Positions 57,521 through 64,000 of a DNA stretch of 64,000 nt are shown one piece after another. Source of the DNA: ZC4RG30 sp046347045 (GTDB lineage: Bacteria > Pseudomonadota > Gammaproteobacteria > Steroidobacterales > Steroidobacteraceae). The DNA lies in contig JAXMGX010000017.1 of the NCBI GenBank assembly GCA_046347045.1, positions 1 through 64,000 on the forward strand. The letters are read 5' to 3'. The translations under genes and the position numbers were made by a program. The number at the start of each line of letters is the position of its first letter. The first letter of the stretch is position 1. The notes below the pieces were generated by a model that did no database searches, was not told the origin of the DNA, and saw only the letters and a list, made by a program, of their open reading frames with translations.

Positions 57521-59560
57521 TCAGGGCACGTAAGCCCTGCCTGTCACCGGGTTCACGTAGTGGAACGGTGGCAGGAAGTTCTTCGGGTACAGGTCGAACT
57601 GGAACGAAGGCGGGCGGTCCGGCGGATTGGATGCCGTGATGCCCGGCGGCGCACGTTGCGGCAGGTCTTTCCAGCCGGTTTCATAGGGCGCGAAGTAGGT
57701 GTTGATCTGCTGGTCCTTGTGGAACATCCACCGGCCGTCGATCTTCACGAATTCGTTCTCGTAAATGCCGCCCATCCACATGGCGCTCTTCTCGTAGTTG
57801 CCCATCATCGACAGCGCGCGTGAGCGCAGCTTCGCCGTGCGGCCGTCCTCGCCCACGTGGATGACCATCTGGTACTGCATGTGATTGTGCAACACGCCAT
57901 CGTCGAGACCGGCCTGGCCGTACAGGTTCAGGTTGCGGCGTACGGCGGGGCGCCCGACATACACGCCGCGCAGCGCAATCTCGATGGTGCCGTCCTGGGC
58001 GAACAGTGCCGCCAGGTCGTCCCACAGCAGCGTGGCCAGGTAGTAGCCATAGGCGGTCTGCAGGTTTTCGATGGAGGCGCGGTCCTCGGTACGGCCGAGT
58101 TGCCGCTCCAGGGCGTCGATGGCCGAGGCGAGCTGCCGTTCATCCAGCGCCGCGCGCGGCAACGTGGTGGCGCTGGATGCGCGCGCATCGCGGACCGGGT
58201 GCCCGTAATGGTAGGGCGGGGTGAAGGGCCTGTCATAGGTGCTGGCGCCGGATGAAGGTGCATCGGGCTTCAGCGCGGGCTCGAAGCGCGAGGCGGGCAG
58301 CGACTGCCTGCCCCAGCCGGATTCATACGGCGTGATCATCGTCGGATACAGGTGCAGGCGGTGGATCTTCCACGTGCCGCCCTCGTTGCGATATTCGTTC
58401 TCGTAGACGCCGGTTTCCCACTCGTGGAACTTGCCGTGCTGCGCAAGCTGCGCGAACAGGTGCCAGCGGCCGCGCGCCGACTTGCCGTCGGCCGACACGT
58501 GGGTGAGGGGCTGCAATTGCATGTTGTCGTACAGGCGTCCCTGCTGCAGGCCTTCCGGCCCCACGGCGCGCAGGTATTCGAGGACTCGCGCGCGGCCGCG
58601 GAACACGCCACGGCCCTGCACCTCGAATTCGGCGTCGTCGGTGAACAGCGCCGCGGCCTCGCTCCACAGACCCTTGTCGATGTAGAAGCCGTAGATGCGT
58701 TGCAGATTCTCGATGTCGTCCTGATCGGTCAGGCGTCGGGCGCGTTGCGCCAAGGCGGCCTCGCGGCGTGACAGCTCTGCCAGCGAGGCGGTGCCCGTCA
58801 CAGGCACCGGCGCCAGCGGTTCGAGTCCCGGATACTGTCCGCGGAAGTGAAACGGCGGCGTGAACGCACCGGGCCAGGTCTTGTACTTCACGCTGGGCGG
58901 GGCATCGGGTTTCAGGCGATCGCCGACGAAGCGGCCTGCATTCACATCGCCATGCTTCTGCCAGCCGCCTTCGTAGGGCACCCACAGGGTCTGGAACCAG
59001 TGCAGGCCGGCGATCTTCCACACGCCATTCTGCTTCACGTACTGGTTTTCGTAGGGGCCCTCCGCCCAGTACGCATCACGGCCGAGCTGACCCGAGAGGA
59101 TCACGTCGCGCCACGTGCCCCTGGCCTGGGTGCCTCCCGGCAGCAGCGTGATCACCGGCATCAGCTGCAGGTGTTCGTTGAGCTGACCGGCGCGGAGCCC
59201 CTGTTTTCCGCCACCCATGGCGCGCAGGTATTCGCGGATGCGCGCGCGGCCCCGATACACGCCGTCGAAGCCGATCTCCAGGCTGGCGTTGTCGGCGAAC
59301 AGATCGGCTGCATCGTCCCAGCGTCCCTCGTCGAGGTAGTAGCCGTAGGCGCGCTGCAGGCGCTTGATGGCGTTGATGTCCTCTATGCGCTCAGCGCGGG
59401 CTTCGAGGTTTGCCAGGCGTTGCTCCAGTGCGGCGGTCGCAGCGGGCGACGTGGCGGCGGGCGGCTGCCGTGGCGTCTGGGTGTTCGCGCACCCGAGCAG
59501 TGCCGACATCGCAAGCGTCGCGCCCGCCAGCAGCGCCGGCACCTTGCCGCGCGCGTTCAC
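57521..59560 (-). CDS. Exported lipoprotein with three tandem NTF2/SnoaL-like units
   Basis: A 679-residue protein whose GTG start (59560) overlaps the upstream stop (GTGA). The signal ends at the lipobox LLGC with Cys24. Three units of about 200 residues follow (about 45-245, 262-458 and 478-679). Each has a helix ending YGYY or YGFY, a WDDxxxLF strand start, GVYxGR, an HLQLMPV or QLQP strand, then YENxYVK and a closing PPFHF/PPYHY motif. Unit one has GPYENQYVKQNGVWKI, unit two GVYENEYRNEGGTWKI, unit three GIYENEFVKIDGRWMF. I find no catalytic set common to known SnoaL enzymes. Probably outer- or inner-membrane anchored. Last gene of the operon. Confidence 0.78.
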   Translation of the reverse strand: MNARGKVPALLAGATLAMSALLGCANTQTPRQPPAATSPAATAALEQRLANLEARAERIEDINAIKRLQRAYGYYLDEGRWDDAADLFADNASLEIGFDGVYRGRARIREYLRAMGGGKQGLRAGQLNEHLQLMPVITLLPGGTQARGTWRDVILSGQLGRDAYWAEGPYENQYVKQNGVWKIAGLHWFQTLWVPYEGGWQKHGDVNAGRFVGDRLKPDAPPSVKYKTWPGAFTPPFHFRGQYPGLEPLAPVPVTGTASLAELSRREAALAQRARRLTDQDDIENLQRIYGFYIDKGLWSEAAALFTDDAEFEVQGRGVFRGRARVLEYLRAVGPEGLQQGRLYDNMQLQPLTHVSADGKSARGRWHLFAQLAQHGKFHEWETGVYENEYRNEGGTWKIHRLHLYPTMITPYESGWGRQSLPASRFEPALKPDAPSSGASTYDRPFTPPYHYGHPVRDARASSATTLPRAALDERQLASAIDALERQLGRTEDRASIENLQTAYGYYLATLLWDDLAALFAQDGTIEIALRGVYVGRPAVRRNLNLYGQAGLDDGVLHNHMQYQMVIHVGEDGRTAKLRSRALSMMGNYEKSAMWMGGIYENEFVKIDGRWMFHKDQQINTYFAPYETGWKDLPQRAPPGITASNPPDRPPSFQFDLYPKNFLPPFHYVNPVTGRAYVP

Positions 59561-60981
59561 TTGCCGGTCACCGGGTTGCGATAGTGGAAGGGCGGCACGA
59601 ACACGGCCGGATAGGGCTCGTACTCGATGGAGTGCGGCAGATCGGGCGGATAGCCAGGGAAGTAGTTCATCAGCGGGTTGGACGCCTTGCCCCAGCCCTT
59701 CTCGTAGTCCGTGTAGAAAGTCTGATAGCCGTTCAGCGTCTGGTATTTCCACACCCCGTTGTCGAGCACGAAGGTGTTCTCGTAAACGCCCTCCGCCCAC
59801 TGCGCCTGCTGCCCGTTCATGCCGAACATTTCGAACAGGCGCGCGCGGATGTTGGCACGGTTGCCGTCGGGCGACACGGTGATCACGGGCTGCAACTGCA
59901 TGTGCGTGAACAGGCGCCCATCGGTGGGCGCGCCCAGCCGCCGCATGTATTCATAGATGCGGTCGCTGCCGATGAACACGCCGCGGCCCAGGATCTCGAG
60001 CGTGGCGTCTTCGGTGAACAGCACCGAGGTTGCATCCTGCATCGACATGTCGGCGTAGTAGCCGTAGGCGCTTTCCAGGTTCTCGAGCGAGTCCACGGCT
60101 TTCAGCCGCTTGAGCTTCAGTTCCAGCGCGCGTACCTGCGCCTCGAGTTGCATGGCGCTGCGCGGCGCATTGGCGGCCGGTGCCGGCGCCCGCGCGCTGT
60201 TGGCAGGCGCGAGCCGGTAGTTGTCGATCCCCTGCGCCGCATAGTGCATGGGCAACACGAATCGGGTGGGCCAGGTGGCATGGTGCTCGGCGGTGGGGCG
60301 GTCGGGCTTGGCGGTGGACTTGCCGAAGCGCTCGTTCAGTGCCGCAGTGGTGCGCGTCCAGCCGCCCTCATAAGGCGCGTAGAAGCGCACATACAGGTGC
60401 AGCTTCGCGATCTTCCACACACCGCCCTGTTTCACGTATTCGTTCTCGTACAGGCCGGTGCCCCAGTTGGCGCTCTGGTTGAAGACGCCGTCCTGCATCA
60501 CGGCCCGCCAGCGGGCCTGCGCGTGCAGGCCATCGGCAGACAGGGTGATGACAGGCGAGAGCTGCAACTGGTTGTTGAGCTGGCCCTGCACCAGCCCCTG
60601 GCGTCCGTTGGTCAGTCCGTAGAAATAGCGGCGGATGCTGGCCTTGCCGACGTACACACCATGCGGCTCCACCTCGAGCGTGGCGTCATCGGCGAACAGG
60701 TCGATGATCTGGTCCCAGAGCGCCTCGTCGTAGTAGTAGCCGTACATCTGCTGCAGGTTGCGCAGCGTGTTGTAGTCGTCCACACGCGTGGCCTGCGCGT
60801 CGATGGAGGCGATGCGGTCGGCGATGCGCTGGTAACGCGCGGTGAGGTCGACCGGGCGCGGCGCAGGCGCGGCCGGCGGTGCGCCGGTGGGCGACGCGGC
60901 CGCCGTGGGCGCTGGCGCCTGCGCGACGGCCGCAGCCGCGGCCAGCAATGCGGGCAGCATCATGCCGTGGCGCAACTTCAT
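59557..60981 (-). CDS. Exported protein with two tandem NTF2/SnoaL-like units
   Basis: A 474-residue protein with a signal peptide (hydrophobic residues 8-20) and a Pro/Ala linker (about 21-45). Unit one spans about 50-255 (LYENEYVKQGGVWKIAKLHL, then FVLPMHY). Unit two spans about 278-474 (YENTFVLDNGVWKYQTLNGY, then VPPFHYRNPVTGK). The second unit has Thr-Phe where the others have Glu-Tyr and may be diverged. It overlaps the downstream three-unit gene by GTGA and the upstream single-unit gene by ATGA. Activity unknown; the tight coupling argues for a fixed ratio or complex. Confidence 0.78.
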   Translation of the reverse strand: MKLRHGMMLPALLAAAAAVAQAPAPTAAASPTGAPPAAPAPRPVDLTARYQRIADRIASIDAQATRVDDYNTLRNLQQMYGYYYDEALWDQIIDLFADDATLEVEPHGVYVGKASIRRYFYGLTNGRQGLVQGQLNNQLQLSPVITLSADGLHAQARWRAVMQDGVFNQSANWGTGLYENEYVKQGGVWKIAKLHLYVRFYAPYEGGWTRTTAALNERFGKSTAKPDRPTAEHHATWPTRFVLPMHYAAQGIDNYRLAPANSARAPAPAANAPRSAMQLEAQVRALELKLKRLKAVDSLENLESAYGYYADMSMQDATSVLFTEDATLEILGRGVFIGSDRIYEYMRRLGAPTDGRLFTHMQLQPVITVSPDGNRANIRARLFEMFGMNGQQAQWAEGVYENTFVLDNGVWKYQTLNGYQTFYTDYEKGWGKASNPLMNYFPGYPPDLPHSIEYEPYPAVFVPPFHYRNPVTGK

Positions 60982-61739
60982 GGCGTGCTCCCGTTGGGCG
61001 GGTAATCCCAGGCCACCGGTTGCCCCGACACCGGATTCAGGAAGTGGAAGGGCGGCAGGTAGAACTGCGGGAACGACTGGTACTTCTCGGAGGGCGGCAG
61101 GTCAGGCGGCAACTCGGCCAGCGGCCCAGCGGCCGGGAAGGACTTGCGATGCCATCCCAGGTCGTACGAACCGCTCATGGTCGTGTACCAATGCAGGCGG
61201 CTGATGCGCCACACGCCGCCTTCCTTCACGTATTCGTTCTCGTAGGGGCCTTCTTCCCAGTGGCCGTCCTGGCCGTGCACGCCACCCATCACCAGCGAAC
61301 GCCAGCGCGCCTTGGCCGTCTTGCCATCCGGCGCCACGCTGATCACGGCCTGCATCATCGGCGTCTCGCGCAATTCGCCGGGCGCCGTGCGCGCACCACT
61401 GGCCTTCAGGAAGGCTTCGATGCGCGGCCTGCCCAGGTACACGCCCTGCTGCGCATACTCGATCGAGGCGGTGGGGTTGGCCGAAAACAGTGACGACGCC
61501 TCGCGCGCCATGCCTTCGCTCACGTAATGCGCCCACATCTGCTGCAGCCGCTCGATGGCCTTGTGGTCCTCGATGAGGTCGATCTGGCGCTGCATCGAGG
61601 CGAGCTTGGCCTCGAGGATCTGTACGCGACGCTCTTCGTTGATGAGTCGGCTGTCGGTGACCACCGGATCGCTGGCGCGCAGCGGCAGACTGAGCAGCGC
61701 GCCGCCAACAAGTGCCAGAGCAGGGCTGGTTCGTATCAT
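60978..61739 (-). CDS. Exported protein with one NTF2/SnoaL-like unit
   Basis: A 253-residue protein with a signal peptide ending near LPLRASD. A predicted helix rich in Gln/Arg (about 33-60) precedes the unit, which has LQQMWAHYVSEGMAREASSL, GVYLGRPRIEAFLK, GPYENEYVKEGGVWRISRLH and the closing YLPPFHFLNPVSG. It is the simplest member of the set and is translated first, 46 bp after the upstream MFS gene. Its stop overlaps the two-unit gene (ATGA). Known relatives are annotated only as SnoaL-like; role unassigned. Confidence 0.77.
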   Translation of the reverse strand: MIRTSPALALVGGALLSLPLRASDPVVTDSRLINEERRVQILEAKLASMQRQIDLIEDHKAIERLQQMWAHYVSEGMAREASSLFSANPTASIEYAQQGVYLGRPRIEAFLKASGARTAPGELRETPMMQAVISVAPDGKTAKARWRSLVMGGVHGQDGHWEEGPYENEYVKEGGVWRISRLHWYTTMSGSYDLGWHRKSFPAAGPLAELPPDLPPSEKYQSFPQFYLPPFHFLNPVSGQPVAWDYPPNGSTP

Positions 61740-61785
61740 CAGACGTCCCCCGTTGATCGTGCGCCGATCTTACCGCAGGCCTTCG

Positions 61786-63411
61786 CTAGTGATGCAGCTC
61801 CCGGCCGCGGGTTTCCTTCACCAGCAGCGCGCCGATCACCAGCGTAGCCGCGGCCACGATCACCGGATACCACAGGCCGCTGTAGATGTTGCCGGTCTGG
61901 GCCACGATGGCGAAGGCCAGCGGCGGCAGCAACCCGCCGAACCAGCCATTGCCGATGTGATAGGGCAGCGACATGGAGCTGTAGCGGATGCGTGTGGGGA
62001 ACATCTCCACCAGCATGGCGGCAATCGGCCCGTAGACCATGGTCACGTAGATGACCAGCAGCGTGAGCAGGGCCACCAGCAGCGGGCGGTTGATCCCGGC
62101 CGGATCGGCCTTGTCGGGATAGCCCGCGTGCTTCAGCGCCGCGGCAAGCTCGGCCTTGAAGGCCGCCTCGCGTGTCTTGAGTTCGGAGGCCGAAAGGCTG
62201 GCGGCGTCGTATGCATTCACGACCGTGCCCCCCACGTTGATGCGCGCGGTGCCGTCGGCCGGGGTGCTGTCGTAGTTCACGGAGGCGTTGGCCAGTGCCT
62301 GCTTGGCCACGTCGCAGGAGGTGGTGAACTTCGTCGCACCCGTGGGATTGAACTGGAACGAACACTCGGCAGGATCGGCATGCAGCGTGACGGGCGCGGA
62401 GCGTTGCGCGGCGGCGAGCTGGGGATTGCCCGCCGCGGTCAGTGCCTTGAACACAGGGAAGTAGGTGAGTGCGGCAAGCAGGCAGCCCGCCAGGATGATG
62501 GGTTTGCGCCCGATGCGGTCGGACAGTGCGCCGAACACGATGAAGAATGGCGTGCCCAGCAGCAGCGCCAGCGCGATGAACAGGTTTGCCTGTGCGGCGT
62601 CGATCTTCAGCAGTTGCGTCAGGAAGAACAGCGCGTAGAACTGGCCTGTGTACCAGACCACGGCCTGCCCGGCGGTGAGGCCGAACAGCGCGATCAGCAC
62701 GATCTTCAGGTTCGACCATCGGGCGAAGGACTCCCGCAGTGGCGCCTTCGACAGGCGTCCTTCCGTCTGCATCTGGCGGAACACCGGTGATTCCTCCATC
62801 GACAGACGGATCCATACGCTTGCGGCCAGCAGCAGCACCGACACCAGGAAGGGGATGCGCCAGCCCCAGGCCGCGAAGGCATCTTCGCCCATCGCCGTGC
62901 GAGTGCCGAGAATGACCATCAGCGACAGCAGCAGTCCCATCGTGGCCGTGGTCTGAATCCACGCCGTGTGCGCGCCGCGGCTTTCGGGCGGCGAATGTTC
63001 GGCCACGAAGGTGGCGGCGCCACCGTATTCACCGCCCAGCGCCAGGCCCTGCAGCAGTCGCAATGCGATCAGCAATATCGGCGCGGCCACGCCAAGCGTC
63101 GCATAGCCCGGCAGCACTCCCACCAGGAAAGTGGAGGCACCCATGATCAGGATGGTGACCAGGAAGGTGTGCTTGCGACCCACGGTGTCGCCGAGGCGGC
63201 CGAACACCAGTGCGCCGAAGGGCCGCACGATGAACCCGGCGGCAAAGGTGAGCAGCGCCACGATGAAGCCGGAGGTGGGGTCGAGCGAGGATAAGAAGTG
63301 CTTGCCGATGATGGTGGCCAGCGATCCGTAGAGGTAGAAGTCGTACCACTCGAACACCGTGCCCAGCGACGAGGCCAGCACCACCCTGCGTTGCGATCTG
63401 TTGAGCCACAT
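61786..63411 (-). CDS. MFS transporter, metabolite:H+ symporter (MHS) type with periplasmic insertion
   Basis: A 541-residue carrier. The N-terminus has GTVFEWYDFYLYGSLA, the MHS signature, and motif A GRLGDTVGRKH. RLLQGLALGGEYGGAATFVA is the helix-4 motif. A loop of about 115 residues (about 325-440) interrupts the C-terminal half. It contains a Cys pair in AECSFQFNP and TTSCDVAK and would sit outside the membrane. I recognise this loop as a recurring variant in proteobacterial MHS proteins of unknown substrate. ATG 63411 lies 4 bp after the upstream MFS stop. Likely a carboxylate transporter; substrate unknown. Confidence 0.86.
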   Translation of the reverse strand: MWLNRSQRRVVLASSLGTVFEWYDFYLYGSLATIIGKHFLSSLDPTSGFIVALLTFAAGFIVRPFGALVFGRLGDTVGRKHTFLVTILIMGASTFLVGVLPGYATLGVAAPILLIALRLLQGLALGGEYGGAATFVAEHSPPESRGAHTAWIQTTATMGLLLSLMVILGTRTAMGEDAFAAWGWRIPFLVSVLLLAASVWIRLSMEESPVFRQMQTEGRLSKAPLRESFARWSNLKIVLIALFGLTAGQAVVWYTGQFYALFFLTQLLKIDAAQANLFIALALLLGTPFFIVFGALSDRIGRKPIILAGCLLAALTYFPVFKALTAAGNPQLAAAQRSAPVTLHADPAECSFQFNPTGATKFTTSCDVAKQALANASVNYDSTPADGTARINVGGTVVNAYDAASLSASELKTREAAFKAELAAALKHAGYPDKADPAGINRPLLVALLTLLVIYVTMVYGPIAAMLVEMFPTRIRYSSMSLPYHIGNGWFGGLLPPLAFAIVAQTGNIYSGLWYPVIVAAATLVIGALLVKETRGRELHH

Positions 63412-63415
63412 GAGG

Positions 63416-64000
63416 CTATTCCCCGCTGCTTCCTGCGCGCATCAGTCCCACCATGGCCACCGCAGCGATCAGCGCGGGCACCGCCAGCAGTGTCAGCAGG
63501 TCCTGCGTGCTCATGCCGCGCGCCATCAGCGCGCCGCCGAACAAGGGTGCGAAGAAAGCCCCGATTCTTGCGAACGCGGAACCCCACCCCGTGCCGGTGG
63601 AAAGAATGGCAGCGGGGTAGTAGCGCGTGCCCAGCGAGGGCAGCGTGAAGATCGCGCCGCCCGTGCATGCGCCGATCACGATCAGCAGCGCGCCCCAGGT
63701 CCAGAACCCGGAAGGGACGACGAGGAACAGCAGCAGCGACAGGGTGCATATCAGAAAGCCCACCAGCAGGATGCGCTCGCCGCCCAGCCGATCCATCTGC
63801 GTGGCCAGCAGGATGCCGCCCAGGATGCCGCCGGCCTGATTGAAAGCCACGGCATTCTGCGCCTGCGAGACGCTCCAGCCGGCCGACAGCAGCAGCGTGG
63901 GCAGCCAGCTCACCAGCAGGTACAGCACGAATGCCGTCATCGCGAAGGCCAGCCACAGCCACAGCGTGCGGCTGCGATAGCGGGGTACCAGCAGGTCGCC
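63416..64000 (-). CDS. MFS transporter, C-terminal part (5' end outside window)
   Basis: The frame is open to the window edge, so the N-terminal half is missing. The visible 194 residues show about six hydrophobic helices, from WLWLAFAMTAFVLYLLVSWL through GGILGGILLATQMDRLGGER (motif-A-like loop of the second half) to a final helix ending SGE. The ATG at 63940 is internal. It resembles the aromatic acid:H+ symporter group. The MHS gene begins 4 bp after its stop, suggesting one operon with two different carriers. Confidence 0.8.
   Translation of the reverse strand, partial: GDLLVPRYRSRTLWLWLAFAMTAFVLYLLVSWLPTLLLSAGWSVSQAQNAVAFNQAGGILGGILLATQMDRLGGERILLVGFLICTLSLLLFLVVPSGFWTWGALLIVIGACTGGAIFTLPSLGTRYYPAAILSTGTGWGSAFARIGAFFAPLFGGALMARGMSTQDLLTLLAVPALIAAVAMVGLMRAGSSGE

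Overview
The window is high-G+C, gene-dense chromosomal DNA with short gaps and many ATGA, TGATG and GTGA start/stop overlaps. The run queG<>nnr-tsaE-amiB-mutL-miaA-hfq-hflX-hflK-hflC-DUF2065-purA (45.1-57.5 kb) has the classic gammaproteobacterial order, and pcnB-folK-dnk-panB-panC (40.8-45.1 kb) is also typical of that class. Large accessory blocks for aromatic compounds, a TonB-dependent receptor, tannase-family esterases and DUF1592/DUF1552 genes suggest a free-living soil or water heterotroph. I would guess a Nevskiales/Steroidobacterales/Xanthomonadales-type lineage, but this is inference.

Layout. 1-2.7 kb: end of a phosphohexomutase gene, a wecB-type epimerase and an orphan MotA/TolQ/ExbB channel protein. 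2.8-9.4 kb: a co-directional run of amidohydrolase, Rossmann protein, tannase-family esterase, exported ankyrin protein, carboxymuconolactone decarboxylase-family protein and MFS carrier. 9.5-11.9 kb: exported trypsin-like protease overlapping an FHA/membrane protein. 11.9-14.1 kb: divergent AraC regulator and pobA. 14.1-20.9 kb: exported NTF2-like protein, SGNH hydrolase, second tannase-family esterase and TonB receptor. 21-24.2 kb: tRNA-Val, exported SnoaL-like protein, gltX, tRNA-Ala and Tat-exported MBL-fold hydrolase. 24.3-29.7 kb: DUF1592 cytochrome-like protein, Tat-exported DUF1552 protein and a second ankyrin protein paralogous to the first.

29.8-34.4 kb is a decayed insertion zone beside tRNA-Glu(TTC). 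It holds a frameshifted tyrosine-recombinase gene without its catalytic domain, a dead IS21-family element whose paired terminal repeats are still legible, the 3' part of a DUF6766 gene starting at the IS end, and an isochorismatase-family gene cut off at its 3' side. 34.3-39.7 kb is a molybdenum hydroxylase locus: GIY-YIG protein, IorB-like and IorA-like subunits on the minus strand, and a split XdhC plus a molybdopterin-binding protein on the plus strand. An intradiol dioxygenase and tRNA-Glu(CTC) follow, then the housekeeping clusters.

57.5-64 kb is a minus-strand operon: two MFS carriers (one running off the window), then three exported proteins with one, two and three copies of the same NTF2/SnoaL-like unit joined by four-base overlaps. 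This graded one-two-three architecture is the least explained arrangement in the window. The DUF1592-DUF1552-ankyrin operon is second. The aromatic genes together suggest uptake of plant phenolic esters, hydrolysis outside the cytoplasm, and ring hydroxylation and cleavage inside; substrates are not determined by the sequence.
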